Positions 8,066 through 16,824 of a DNA stretch of 64,000 nt are shown in pieces (position 1 is the first letter of the stretch; every line of letters starts with the position of its first letter). The translations under genes and the position numbers were made by a program. Origin of the DNA: Catenulispora rubra (GTDB lineage Bacteria; Actinomycetota; Actinomycetes; Streptomycetales; Catenulisporaceae). The stretch is taken from the NCBI RefSeq assembly GCF_015356825.1, contig NZ_JAACYW010000014.1, forward strand, positions 17,728 through 81,727, given 5' to 3'. The notes below the pieces were generated by a model. It ran no database searches, was not told where the DNA came from, and saw only the letters and a program-made list of their open reading frames with translations.

Positions 8066-9334
8066 CTACTCCTGCGCGGCGGTCACCCGCGCGTTCCGCA
8101 GTGTCACGACCAGCGTCAGCACACCGAGCGCGCCGACCGCGAGCAGCAGCGTGGCCGGGGAGGCGACGCTCTTGAACGCGGACAACAGATACGGCGCCGC
8201 GAAGCCGACGTAGGTGAAGGCCTGGAACACCGCGGTCATCCCGGCCAGATCTTCGGGCGGTGCCAGTCGCTGGACCTCGGCGAGGCCGAAAACCAGCAGG
8301 ACGCCGTACCCGAAGCCCATGATCACCGCCGCCGCCAGCGTCAGGACCGCCTGCCAGGCGCCGATGTCGTTCAGGGCGGCGACGCCGGCGTCGGCGAGGG
8401 TGCCACCGGTGACCAGGGCCAGGCCCACGGTCAGCAGGCGAGGCCGGGCCCGGTTCTGGCCCGCCGGGGACGCCGCGATCTTCCGCGCGACCGGCTGGAT
8501 CAGGACACCGGACATCGCGGTCACCATCGCGACGGCACCGGCGTAGATCAGGGAGAAGCTCTTGACGTGCCCCGCCGCCAGGCCCGGGAGGTAGACCATG
8601 GCGATCGTCGCGGCGCCGAACACCCACGGCGCCATCGGCAGCAGCACGCCGACGAAGCGCCGGTCGGAGAAGCCGCGCAGGCGGAGCAGGCCGCTGCCGA
8701 GGACGCCGGATCGCTTGCGCTGCACCGTTTCCGGGGCTTGGGACAGCATCACCAGAGCCACCGCGGCCAGAATCAGCTGTGGAATATAAGGAGTCTCGTA
8801 TGCCGCCGGTCCCCACTGCACCAGCACACCGGCGATCAGTGGTCCCAGGCCGAATCCGACCGTCATGGCGATCGACGTGCGCCGGGCCCCGGCACCGGCT
8901 CCGGCCACCGGATTCGCCGCCGACAGCTCCTTCACCCACGCGCTGCCCGCGCTGAACGCCGCGCCGCTGGCGATGCCCATCAGCACGCGGCCCACGGACA
9001 GCCAGGCCAGGCCGTGGGAGCCGAGCATCAGCACCACGCCGGAGAGCATCGACAGCAGCACCGCGAACGTCACGACCGGACGGCGCCCGACGCGGTCCGA
9101 CAGCGGGCCGGCGACCAGCAGGCCCGGCACGAGACCGGCCGCGTAGAGCCCGAAGATCGCCTCGCCGGCCGACGCCGAGACACCCAGCTTCTCGCGGTAC
9201 AGCAGAACCATCGGCGCGAACTGGTTCGCGCCCCAGCCGACCGCGGTCAGCGCGAGCGCGGCGCGGGCCCAGGTCTCCTTGGGCGACCGCGACGGAGTCT
9301 CCATCGCGGTGTTCTTCACGTCTGTAAGGCTCAT
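8066..9334 (-). CDS. MFS transporter
   Basis: This 422-residue protein has about 12 hydrophobic helices and the cytoplasmic loop motif between helices 2 and 3 (GPLSDRVGRRPVV), typical of drug/H+ antiporters of the major facilitator superfamily. The substrate is unknown. Start ATG 9334 is 71 bp from the divergent GlxA/AraC-type regulator, which makes local control of this pump plausible. Long in-frame readings that join it with the hydrolase or run antisense are artefacts. Confidence 0.85.
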   Translation of the reverse strand: MSLTDVKNTAMETPSRSPKETWARAALALTAVGWGANQFAPMVLLYREKLGVSASAGEAIFGLYAAGLVPGLLVAGPLSDRVGRRPVVTFAVLLSMLSGVVLMLGSHGLAWLSVGRVLMGIASGAAFSAGSAWVKELSAANPVAGAGAGARRTSIAMTVGFGLGPLIAGVLVQWGPAAYETPYIPQLILAAVALVMLSQAPETVQRKRSGVLGSGLLRLRGFSDRRFVGVLLPMAPWVFGAATIAMVYLPGLAAGHVKSFSLIYAGAVAMVTAMSGVLIQPVARKIAASPAGQNRARPRLLTVGLALVTGGTLADAGVAALNDIGAWQAVLTLAAAVIMGFGYGVLLVFGLAEVQRLAPPEDLAGMTAVFQAFTYVGFAAPYLLSAFKSVASPATLLLAVGALGVLTLVVTLRNARVTAAQE

Positions 9335-9405
9335 ACGTCCGATGATCTCTTGCGCTCGATGGGCCGCCCAGTGGCAGGAATGACATGTAGCGCTAAGATG
9401 CTGCC

Positions 9406-10440
9406 ATGGGTAGGAACAGCGTCGCCGCGCACGTCACCAAGGGCCGCGCGAAGGGCCACGCGACGGGCCGGGCCAAGGGCCGCGCCAAGCACATGGTCGC
9501 AGTGGCCGTCGCCGAAGGCGCGCCGATCTTCGAGATCTCGATCCCGGTCGAGATCTTCGGCCGGATCCGGCCCGGCATGCCCGAGCTGGGCTACGACGTC
9601 CGGGTCTGCAACCCCGAATCAGGGCCCGTGCCTGCCGGTGGTGGCTTCACCGCAGACAGCGGCGACACCTACGCCCTGCTCGCCGAGGCCGACACGGTGA
9701 TCGTGCCGGCGGTGCGGGACGTCACCGAGGAGCTGCCGGCGGACCTCGTCGCGGCCGTGCGGGAAGCGCACGCCAACGGCGCCCGCGTGGCGTCCCTGTG
9801 CACCGGAGCGTTCGTGCTGGCCGCCGCCGGGCTGCTCGACGGCCGTCGCGCCACCACGCACTGGCTGTACGCCCGGGAGTTCCAGGCGCGCTTCCCGGCG
9901 GTGGACTTCGATCCCGCGGTGCTCTACATCGACCACGGCGACGTGCTCACCAGCGCCGGCACCACCGCCGGCATCGACCTGTGCCTGGCCATGGTCGCCG
10001 CCGACCACGGCGCGGACATCGCGAACACACTGGCCCGGCGCCTGGTGGCGCCGACGCACCGCAGCGGCGGACAGGCTCAGTACGTTGAGACGCCCGCGCC
10101 GCCGGACCGGCGCGACAGCCTGGGCCCGCTGCTGGACTGGATGCGGACGCACCTGTCCGAGACGCTGACCGTCGCCGATCTCGCACGGCACGCGAACATG
10201 GCAGAGCGCACCCTGATCCGCCGCTTCCACACCGCCGTGGGCACAACGCCGGGCAAATGGCTGACCGAGCAACGGGTTCTGCACGCGCGCCGGCTGCTGG
10301 AGACGACCGACCTGCCGGTGGAGCGCGTGGCCTCGGCGGCCGGGCTCGGCGGCGCGGCCAACCTGCGGCACCACTTCACGGAGGTCGTGGGTGTAGCGCC
10401 GAGCGACTACCGGCGGGCGTTTCGTAAGCCCGGGGTCTGA
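9406..10440 (+). CDS. GlxA family transcriptional regulator (DJ-1/PfpI domain plus AraC HTH)
   Basis: This 344-residue protein has an N-terminal DJ-1/PfpI-like domain (about 30-200) with the nucleophile-elbow cysteine in SLCTGAFVLAAAGLL, and a C-terminal AraC/XylS double helix-turn-helix (about 240-335: LTVADLARHANMAERTLIRR, then VERVASAAGLGG and the GVAPSDYRR end). The family acts as DNA-binding regulators, not amidases. The first 29 residues are an unusual KGRAKGHATGRAKGRAK basic repeat; an internal ATG at 9493 (MVAVAVAEG) is the position where family members usually begin and may be the true start. It is divergent to the MFS pump. Confidence 0.88.
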   Translation: MGRNSVAAHVTKGRAKGHATGRAKGRAKHMVAVAVAEGAPIFEISIPVEIFGRIRPGMPELGYDVRVCNPESGPVPAGGGFTADSGDTYALLAEADTVIVPAVRDVTEELPADLVAAVREAHANGARVASLCTGAFVLAAAGLLDGRRATTHWLYAREFQARFPAVDFDPAVLYIDHGDVLTSAGTTAGIDLCLAMVAADHGADIANTLARRLVAPTHRSGGQAQYVETPAPPDRRDSLGPLLDWMRTHLSETLTVADLARHANMAERTLIRRFHTAVGTTPGKWLTEQRVLHARRLLETTDLPVERVASAAGLGGAANLRHHFTEVVGVAPSDYRRAFRKPGV

Positions 10441-10498
10441 TTCGGGGACGGTGGGACCGCTTATCTTGGATGCGCAGCCCTGTGCGTGAGGAGGCTAT

Positions 10499-10905
10499 GT
10501 GAGCGGCGACTTGTGGTGCGGCGGCGTCATCGACGACTTGGAGTCCGATTACGAGAACACCGGGTACGGCCGCGAATGCCTTGTCCGGCTGGGCGATCCG
10601 ACGCCTCCACCGCCGCCTCCGCCGCCGATCATGGACCGGCCGATGATGGGGGACTACTGGCGCTGTCTGCGGCACTTCAACGACTACCCGGCGCGCGCCG
10701 GCGCCCTGTGGACCGGTTGCCGAAGGCGATCCGGGCGTCGATGGCAGAGGGGTCGGCCGCGCCGTTGGCCGTTGCGGTGCGGGAGAAGCCTTTCCGGGAT
10801 CGGAAGGCGGCGATCAACGCGGCGGCTGCCGAGCTGCGGCACGACCGTGTGCTTGATTCGCCGTTGCCGTGGCTAGGATCGGGCCAGGCGATACGGGAGG
10901 CTTGA
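10499..10905 (+). pseudogene. Hypothetical protein gene with an apparent frameshift, upstream of ABC genes
   Basis: I do not recognise this protein. A GTG at 10499 opens a well-coded frame (MSGDLWCGGVIDDLESDYEN, a Pro8 run, then MMGDYWRCLRHFNDYPARAG) that after about 10705 turns into Arg-rich nonsense and stops at 10876. The +2 frame from GTG 10708 has host-like codons (VDRLPKAIRASMAEGSAAPL onward) and ends at TGA 10903-10905, overlapping the ABC ATPase ATG. Either one gene has suffered a frameshift near 10705-10710, or two overlapping small genes are present. The TGATG overlap shows the second frame is really translated into the ABC operon. Confidence 0.55.
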
Positions 10906-12101
10906 TGCTGGAGCTTGAGGGGCTGCGCAAACGCTACGGCGACCGCGTCGCGCTGGACGGCGTGACGTTCTCCGTGCGTCCGGGGGAGCTGTACGGCTTC
11001 GTCGGGACGAACGGCGCGGGCAAGACCACGACGATGCGGATCACGCTCGGCGTGCTCGAACCGGATGCCGGGAGCGTGCGGTTCCGGGGCAGATCGGTCG
11101 ATACCGCGACCCGGCGCACCTTCGGCTACATGCCCGAGGAGCGCGGCCTGTACCCGAAGATGCGGGTCGGCGACCAGCTGCGCTACCTCGCCGAGCTGCA
11201 CGGCATGAGCCGCGGCGACGCCGCCAAGGCCACCGGCTACTGGATGGAGCGGCTGTCGGTCGCCGAGCGGGCCGGGGACCGGGTCGAGGCGCTGTCGCTG
11301 GGCAACCAGCAGCGGGTGCAGCTGGCCGCGGCGCTGGTGCACCACCCGGCGGTGCTGGTGCTGGACGAGCCGTTCTCCGGGCTGGACCCGGTCGGCGTCG
11401 ACAACCTCGCCGAGGTGCTGCGCGAGCGGGCCGCCGAGGGCGTGCCGGTGGTGTTCTCCAGCCATCAGCTGGAGCTGGTCGAGCGGCTGTGCGACTCGAT
11501 CGGGATCATCTACCGGGGCCGGATGGTCGCCACCGGGACCGTGGACGAGCTGCGGGCCTCGCGCGCCGAGCGGGCGCTGCGGATCGGGACCGACGCCGCC
11601 GCCGGCTGGGCCGACGGGCTCGTCGGCGTGCAGTCGGCCGAGTACGGGCCGACGACGATACTGATCCTCACCGGCGAGGCCGACGACCAGGCGATTCTGG
11701 ACGCCGCGCGGGCTTTGGGGCCGGTGCGGGAGTTCACGCCGCTGCGGCCGAGCCTGGCGGACCTGTTCCGGGAGGCTGTCGCGGAGCACGACGGCGATGG
11801 TGCGGGTGACGGCGAGGGCGTCGGCGCGGGTGGTGGCGCCGGCGGCACCGGTGGCGAGGCCGATGGTGGCGGTTCCGGTGGTGCGGGCCGGGTCGGCGGC
11901 GGCCGCGCGCCTGCCGGGCTCGCCGGGCGGGTCTGGCGTGCCGCGCGCGCGGCACGTACAGGTCAGGCGGGGCGGGCGAGTCAGTCCAGCCGGGCCGGTC
12001 AGGTCAGTCAGGCGAGCCAGACCAGCCAGACCAGCCAGGCGAGCCAGGCCAGCCAGGCCAGCCAAGATGGCTCCGCCGACCAAGAAGGAGCCCGCGCGTG
12101 A
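10905..12101 (+). CDS. ABC transporter ATP-binding protein with long low-complexity tail
   Basis: ATG 10905 follows GGGAGG. Residues 1-300 are a normal NatA-type ABC ATPase: Walker A GTNGAGKTT, signature LSLGNQQRV, Walker B VLVLDEPFSGLDP and the switch His in VVFSSHQLELVE. It energises the permease encoded next, with a GTGA overlap. Residues from about 300 to 398 are an unusual Gly/Ala then Ser-Gln-Ala tail (SQASQTSQTSQASQ), written by 9-bp DNA repeats, with no family counterpart. The substrate is unknown; NatAB-type pairs export Na+, drugs or peptides. Confidence 0.87.
   Translation: MLELEGLRKRYGDRVALDGVTFSVRPGELYGFVGTNGAGKTTTMRITLGVLEPDAGSVRFRGRSVDTATRRTFGYMPEERGLYPKMRVGDQLRYLAELHGMSRGDAAKATGYWMERLSVAERAGDRVEALSLGNQQRVQLAAALVHHPAVLVLDEPFSGLDPVGVDNLAEVLRERAAEGVPVVFSSHQLELVERLCDSIGIIYRGRMVATGTVDELRASRAERALRIGTDAAAGWADGLVGVQSAEYGPTTILILTGEADDQAILDAARALGPVREFTPLRPSLADLFREAVAEHDGDGAGDGEGVGAGGGAGGTGGEADGGGSGGAGRVGGGRAPAGLAGRVWRAARAARTGQAGRASQSSRAGQVSQASQTSQTSQASQASQASQDGSADQEGARA
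11992..12065 (+). repeat. 9-bp tandem repeats encoding a Ser-Gln-Ala/Thr tail
   Basis: AGCCAGACC/AGCCAGGCG/AGCCAGGCC units run in register with codons, producing the SQAS/SQTS C-terminal tail of the ABC ATPase. Confidence 0.8.
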
Positions 12102-13246
12102 ACCGCAACCGTCAGGCCGTGCGGCTCGTCATGCGCCGGGAGTTCGTCGAGCGGGGTCGGGACCGCGGTTTCGCGATCGCGGTGGCGTTCTCGCTGCTGA
12201 TCGTGCTGGTCGCCGTGGTGATCTCGGCGCTGGTCTCGGGGCGGGACAAGACGCCGTCGTTCACCGTCGGCTTCGCCGGACCGCGCGCCGCCGTCGAGCA
12301 GCAGTACGCCGAGCGCCAGGCTCCGGCCTACAAGATCAACCTGACCTCCAGCGTGGTCACCGACTCCGCGGTGGCGCAGCAGATGGTCAAGAGTGGCAAG
12401 ATGAACGCGCTCGTGGACGACGGCCGGATCTACGTGCAGGACTCGGTCGACCCCAAGTTGGCGCCGGTGCTGGCCGGGGCGAACCTGGCCGCGCAGATCC
12501 CGGACGTGGACCAGCTGCAGGGGCAGACCACGGTCAGGCTGGCGCCCAAGGACCCCGACGCCGGGCAGCGCAAGACCGTCGCGCTGGTCGCCGAGATCAT
12601 GCTGTTCAGCCAGATGATCGCGTACTGCATGTGGGTCGCCACCGGTGTGGTGGAGGAGAAGGCCAGCCGGGTCATCGAGGTGCTGCTGTCCAGCACGTCG
12701 GCGCGGGTGCTGCTGACCGGGAAGATCATCGGCATCGGGGCGCTGGGGCTGCTGCAGCTGGCGGCCACGGCCGCGGTCGGGATCGGCGCCGGGGCGGCGA
12801 CCGGGGCGCTGCACATGACCGGGCAGATCTGGCAGACCGTGGGCATCGTGGCGGTGTGGTTCGTGCTGGGCTACATCTTCTACGCCTCGGCCTACGCCGC
12901 GGTGGCCGCGCGGGTCTCGCGCCAGGAGGAGATGCAGACTGCGGTGCAGCCGCTGAACCTGGTGCTGATGGTGCCGTACTTCGCGGCGTTCGCGGCGCTG
13001 GGCAACCCGGACGCGGTCTGGGTGCGGGTGCTGTCGCTGATCCCGCCGTTCTCGGTGCTGATCCAGCCGGTGCGCATCGCCGGCGGGGACGCGTCGTGGT
13101 GGGAGCCGGTGGTGGCGATCGGGTTGATGGCCGTGGTGACGGTCGGGATCGTCGCGGCCGGCGCCCGGGTGTATGAGAACTCTGTGTTGCGGTTCGGGTC
13201 CAAGGTCCCGATGCGGGTCGCCTGGACCGCGGGGAGGAGGGCATAG
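12098..13246 (+). CDS. ABC-2 type transporter permease (NatB-like)
   Basis: This 382-residue membrane protein has one N-terminal helix (AIAVAFSLLIVLVAVVISAL), a large extracytoplasmic region (about 45-170), and five or so C-terminal helices. The amphipathic segment VEEKASRVIEVLLSS just after the second helix is the hallmark of the NatB/ABC2_membrane_3 family. GTG 12098 overlaps the ATPase stop, so the two form one exporter. The substrate cannot be told from sequence. Confidence 0.87.
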   Translation: MNRNRQAVRLVMRREFVERGRDRGFAIAVAFSLLIVLVAVVISALVSGRDKTPSFTVGFAGPRAAVEQQYAERQAPAYKINLTSSVVTDSAVAQQMVKSGKMNALVDDGRIYVQDSVDPKLAPVLAGANLAAQIPDVDQLQGQTTVRLAPKDPDAGQRKTVALVAEIMLFSQMIAYCMWVATGVVEEKASRVIEVLLSSTSARVLLTGKIIGIGALGLLQLAATAAVGIGAGAATGALHMTGQIWQTVGIVAVWFVLGYIFYASAYAAVAARVSRQEEMQTAVQPLNLVLMVPYFAAFAALGNPDAVWVRVLSLIPPFSVLIQPVRIAGGDASWWEPVVAIGLMAVVTVGIVAAGARVYENSVLRFGSKVPMRVAWTAGRRA

Positions 13247-13247
13247 C

Positions 13248-14006
13248 GTGCCGAAGGTCCGGGTGCTGTCGTTCAACACGCTCTTCAGAAACGAGCCCAG
13301 GGTGCGCCTGCGCGCACTGGCCGAGGTGTTGGGGACTGGCGACTACGACGTAGTCTGCCTGCAGGAGTTGCAGATCCCGCCGAACTTCGCCCTGCTCCGC
13401 TCGCTGACCAGAGCGGCGTTCCCCTACGCGGCGCACGGCCCCCGGCTGCCGATCGTCGCCGGCGGACTGCTGACCCTGTCCCGCATCCCGCTGGTCGGGC
13501 ACCGCTACCAGGTCCTGGCCGCCCCCGCGAAATGGCGCACCGACCTGGTACTGCGCAAGGGCGTCCTGCTGACCCGCTTCAACGCCGACGGCGAGTTCTT
13601 CACCGTCGCCAACACCCACCTGTCGGCGAACCGCGCGGCGGACTGGTCGAAGGCGGCCCCGTTCACCCGCGTCCAGCAGGCGGAACTGGCACGCCTGGCG
13701 AAGACGGTCCGCCGCATCGAATCCGGCGAACCGGTGATCGCGGTCGGCGACTTCAACGTCCCGCGCGACTCCTGGCTCTTCGAGGGCTTCGAGGCCGCCT
13801 CGGGTCTGCGCGACGCCTTCGACGGCGACGCCGCCACCACCTACCGGCCGGTGCCGGGCTGGGACGGCGCGGCGCTGGACCAGGTGCTGGTGACGCCGGG
13901 ACTGGCAGCCAAGGGCGAGGTGGTCCTGCAGGACAAGGTGCGGATGGCCGACGGCCGGGAGCGGTTCTTGTCGGACCACTACGGGGTGGCCGCGACAGTG
14001 GGGTGA
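13248..14006 (+). CDS. Endonuclease/exonuclease/phosphatase family hydrolase
   Basis: GTG 13248, preceded by GGGGAGGAGGG, gives 252 residues with the DNase-I-like fold. Metal and catalytic motifs are visible: LSFNTL, CLQEL (metal Glu), NTHLSANR, VGDFN (Asp/Asn) and the terminal SDHYGV (catalytic His). Members hydrolyse phosphodiesters or phosphomonoesters (DNA, sphingomyelin, inositol phosphates). There is no signal peptide, so it is cytoplasmic. It begins one base after the permease stop, so it is probably co-transcribed with the ABC genes. Confidence 0.85.
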   Translation: MPKVRVLSFNTLFRNEPRVRLRALAEVLGTGDYDVVCLQELQIPPNFALLRSLTRAAFPYAAHGPRLPIVAGGLLTLSRIPLVGHRYQVLAAPAKWRTDLVLRKGVLLTRFNADGEFFTVANTHLSANRAADWSKAAPFTRVQQAELARLAKTVRRIESGEPVIAVGDFNVPRDSWLFEGFEAASGLRDAFDGDAATTYRPVPGWDGAALDQVLVTPGLAAKGEVVLQDKVRMADGRERFLSDHYGVAATVG

Positions 14007-14011
14007 CCCTG

Positions 14012-14599
14012 CTATCCCGGCGACCGCCGCCCCGGCTCCGTCGGCAGATAAGCCTCCAACTGCTCCCCGGCGATGATGCGGTCCACGGTCTGATCCGGGG
14101 TGCCCGCGGACTGCACCATCAGCACGTTCTCGTCCGGCGTCGGCGGCTCCAAGGCGCTCAGCTGGCTGCCGAGCATGTCGGCGTGGAACATGTGCCCGCG
14201 CCGGTCGGTCAGGCGCTGGTGCAGCGTCTTGAGGTCGACGACCAGGTACACCATGCGCACCTGCGGCCGTCCGGCGCGCAGGCGGTCGCGGTAGGAGCGC
14301 TTGAGCGCCGAGCAGGCGATGACGGCGGGCCGGCCCGCCGCGGCCGCCTTGTCGATCCAGCGGCCGATCTCGTTGAGCCAGGGGATGCGGTCGGCGTCGG
14401 TGAGCGGCTCGCGGGCCGCCATCTTGGCGATGTTGCCGCCCGGGTGGAAGGCGTCGCCGTCGGCCCAGTCCCAGCCCAGGCGGCCGGCCAGGGCGGCGCC
14501 GACGGTCGACTTGCCGCTGCCGGAGACGCCGGTGACCACCAGCACCGGCGGCGTGGCTCCGGCGGCTCCCGGGGGCGGGGGAGGGGTCGGTCGCACCAT
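14012..14599 (-). CDS. gntK: Gluconokinase
   Basis: This 195-residue P-loop kinase has Walker A GVSGSGKST, then DGDAFHP, ACSALKRSYRDRLR and FHADMLGSQLSALEPP, all typical of GntK. It phosphorylates gluconate to 6-phosphogluconate for the pentose phosphate pathway. A Pro-rich stretch (TPPPPPGAAGATPP) precedes the fold. ATG 14599 is the start. Its 3' end lies 5 bp from the convergent DNase-I-fold gene. No gnt transporter or regulator is adjacent. Confidence 0.9.
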   Translation of the reverse strand: MVRPTPPPPPGAAGATPPVLVVTGVSGSGKSTVGAALAGRLGWDWADGDAFHPGGNIAKMAAREPLTDADRIPWLNEIGRWIDKAAAAGRPAVIACSALKRSYRDRLRAGRPQVRMVYLVVDLKTLHQRLTDRRGHMFHADMLGSQLSALEPPTPDENVLMVQSAGTPDQTVDRIIAGEQLEAYLPTEPGRRSPG

Positions 14600-14717
14600 G
14601 CCTTCAGCCTGACATCGCCGGAGTCGCGGTGCTCGCCGACGGGTCCGGACGGGCCATCCGGGTGAGGCTCTGACCAGCCGGGAATAAAACCCCTTCGACG
14701 GGAAGCTGGGCGCGGAT

Positions 14718-15152
14718 ATGAGCAACGAAGAGGCTCGTTCGTGGAACGAGCAAGTCATTGAAGAGTTCCGGGCCAACGCCGGAAGCGTCGCCCAGTTCGG
14801 CGGCAAGGGCCTGGTCGTCCTGCACCACACCGGTGCGAAGTCCGGCGCCCCCTACGTCTCCCCGCTCGCCGGGATCGCCGCGGACAACGGCGCCTGGGTG
14901 ATCGTGGCCTCCAACGCCGGCAAGGACAACCACCCGGCGTGGTTCCACAACCTCCAGGCGCACCCCGAGGTGCTTCTGGAGGTGCCCGGGGACGACGAGG
15001 TGGCCACGGTCGAGCTGACCGCGCGCGTCGCCGACGAGGACGAGCGCGACCGCTACTTCGCACAGATGGTCGCCCGGGCCCCGCAGTTCGCGGAGTACGA
15101 GAAGGGCACCACGCGCCGGATCCCGGTCGTCGTGCTGGAGCCGGCCGCCTGA
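14718..15152 (+). CDS. Nitroreductase/deazaflavin-dependent oxidoreductase (Ddn-like, F420-type split beta-barrel)
   Basis: This 144-residue protein belongs to the Rv3547/Ddn family of the flavin/deazaflavin oxidoreductases; HHTGAKSG-PYVSPL and NAGKDNHPAWFHNLQAHP are the conserved cofactor-binding segments. Family members use reduced coenzyme F420, abundant in actinobacteria, to reduce nitro compounds, quinones or enones in the cytoplasm. It is monocistronic, and a hairpin follows. Confidence 0.88.
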   Translation: MSNEEARSWNEQVIEEFRANAGSVAQFGGKGLVVLHHTGAKSGAPYVSPLAGIAADNGAWVIVASNAGKDNHPAWFHNLQAHPEVLLEVPGDDEVATVELTARVADEDERDRYFAQMVARAPQFAEYEKGTTRRIPVVVLEPAA

Positions 15153-15173
15153 CGGTCGGCTGGCCCGGTGCTG

Positions 15174-15214
15174 TCCGGGCGTCGCGGCTAGTTCTCTAGC
15201 CGTCGGCGCCCGGA
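15174..15214. terminator. Bidirectional hairpin terminator
   Basis: TCCGGGCG/CGGCTAG pair with CTAGCCG/CGCCCGGA around a TTCT loop with a small internal bulge. It lies between the convergent Ddn-like and DUF4291 genes and overlaps the DUF4291 stop codon. Confidence 0.7.
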
Positions 15215-15816
15215 CGGTACAACCGCCGCGCGATGTGCGGCGGCAGCTCGTAGGGCCGCTCCTTCGGCAGGTGCTGGGCGGCGCGGTCCTTACGGCCCTC
15301 CTTGAGCAGATCGGCCATCTTGCGCACGGTCGGCGTGATGTCGCGGATCTCGGTGGTCCAGGTGTTCACGTAGTCCGCGATGACGTGCCGGCTCAGCCCG
15401 ACCTGGATCGCCCGCGCGTCCAGCACGGCACCGGCCAGCGTCCGCTCCGGATCCCACTGGACGTGTACCGTCGCGCTCTTCATCTGCCGCTCCCAGTCCA
15501 CGCGGTCGGCGTACACGCCGCGCTCGTAACCGGTCAGCACCGCCTGCGACAGCGCGGTCTCCCAGCCCTCGCGTGTGATCCGAACCGCCAGCACATGCTC
15601 CTGCCCCGGCTTGCGGGCCCAGTTGCTGCGGCCCATCATCCACAGGAACGACGGCTTGACCCACGTCATCCGGTTCAGCGAGAACGGCTCGACGAAGCGC
15701 TGCGCGCGCACCGCCGGCTCGGCGATCTCCGCACGGTACGCCTGGTAGACGACGATCGTGTCGCGGTCGTAGTCCGCACGCACTTGGTGCAGCGGAAGGC
15801 TGTTCGTGTTGGCCAT
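15196..15816 (-). CDS. DUF4291 domain-containing protein
   Basis: This 206-residue protein matches DUF4291: an N-terminal YDRDTIVVYQAYRAEIAEPA, then RMTWVKPSFLWMMGRSNWA and the R-x-Q-WDPER region. The function is unknown; it is cytoplasmic with no signal or membrane segment. It is a small highly conserved family found widely in actinobacteria. It stands alone, with a shared terminator downstream. Confidence 0.85.
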   Translation of the reverse strand: MANTNSLPLHQVRADYDRDTIVVYQAYRAEIAEPAVRAQRFVEPFSLNRMTWVKPSFLWMMGRSNWARKPGQEHVLAVRITREGWETALSQAVLTGYERGVYADRVDWERQMKSATVHVQWDPERTLAGAVLDARAIQVGLSRHVIADYVNTWTTEIRDITPTVRKMADLLKEGRKDRAAQHLPKERPYELPPHIARRLYRPGADG

Positions 15817-15882
15817 GAAGGCTCCCCCGTTCTGATATCGCTCAGGGGAGTCTCGCGTATGAGCGCCGGCCCGCGCCCGTGA

Positions 15883-15946
15883 ATATCAGGGCTCAGCAGA
15901 TGCCACGGCTCAGCAGATATCACGGCGGCGCATATCAGGGCTCAGC
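15883..15946. repeat. 15-bp direct repeats reaching the DUF1707 gene stop codon
   Basis: ATATCAGGGCTCAGC occurs at 15883-15897 and 15932-15946, with a degenerate copy (GGCTCAGCAGATATCA) between them. The second copy contains the stop codon of the DUF1707 gene (15942-15944, minus strand). Confidence 0.75.
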
Positions 15947-16613
15947 GTTGGTGCCGGTTCTCCCACCACCACACGGCAGGGTTGAGGGCGGCGTCGCCGG
16001 GCGTGCTCCGGTGCACCACGATCTTGCCGAACGTGGACTTGCCGGTGATCCGGATCAGCGGCCCGTCCTCCTGCCCCTCCGGCGTGGAGCCGGTGACCGA
16101 GCGCTTGCCGAACAGTGCGCCGCCCTCGTCGATGACCCGCGCGTTCTCCGGGACCGTGATGATCGCCTTGCCGCAGAACGCGTTGATGTCCAGCGTGATC
16201 TCGCGCCCCGGCAGCACGGCCTCGGCCAGGTTCACGATCAGCGCCCCGAACCGCGCGTTCGCCGTGGTGTGCCGGCCGGCGACCCAGCGGCCGGAGCGGA
16301 TCACCTTGCTGAACGTCGCGCTCAGCTCCTGGTGCTCGACCGCCGAGACCGGGCTCACCTGGGCCGTGCGCAGATCGTCGGGCAGGTCGGCGGTGAGCGG
16401 GACCAGGTCGGCGCGGGTCTTGGCGGCGTACGTCGCGTCGATCCGCTCGGCCAGCTCGGCGCTGGTCAGCCGGCCCTGTGCCAGCGCCTCGGACAGCACG
16501 GCCGCCACCTCGTCGCGCTCGGCGTCGGAGGCCCGGACCTGCGGCACCGGCTCGACCGGCTCGGAGGGCACGACGACCGGGACGAACCGGCTCTCTTCGG
16601 GCGCGGAAGTCAT
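15942..16613 (-). CDS. DUF1707 / LiaF-like domain protein
   Basis: This 223-residue protein has an N-terminal DUF1707 domain (about 25-75: RASDAERDEVAAVLSEALAQ, then GRLTSAELAERIDATYAAKT) and a C-terminal beta-rich LiaF-like cell-wall-stress domain (about 110-210, GKAIITVPENARV, SVTGST, STFGKIVVH). There is no membrane helix, unlike many relatives. DUF1707 proteins are common in actinobacteria and are thought to act in envelope stress sensing; the role here is an inference. Confidence 0.8.
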   Translation of the reverse strand: MTSAPEESRFVPVVVPSEPVEPVPQVRASDAERDEVAAVLSEALAQGRLTSAELAERIDATYAAKTRADLVPLTADLPDDLRTAQVSPVSAVEHQELSATFSKVIRSGRWVAGRHTTANARFGALIVNLAEAVLPGREITLDINAFCGKAIITVPENARVIDEGGALFGKRSVTGSTPEGQEDGPLIRITGKSTFGKIVVHRSTPGDAALNPAVWWWENRHQR

Positions 16614-16759
16614 GCGAGCAGTGTAACGGGAAACCGCGCCGAACGCGATATGTCGCGTTGACCGACTGACGCCGCGTCAGGCCAACTGTGGACGAACGAC
16701 GAATGAAAGCCTTCGCTATCAGCGGGTCTTGTGCCTCGATACCACTTGTCCGGGCCCTT

Positions 16760-16788
16760 ATTCGCCTAGACAATACCGTCGCCGCTTT
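16760..16788 (+). promoter_or_regulatory. Possible promoter of the phosphoesterase gene
   Basis: TTGTCC, a 17-bp spacer and GACAAT upstream of the 16825 start resemble an actinobacterial housekeeping promoter. The match is modest and untested, and no Pho-box repeat was seen. Confidence 0.3.
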
Positions 16789-16824
16789 CGCGCCTTCCCC
16801 ACATCCCCCAATCAGGGAGCTTAA

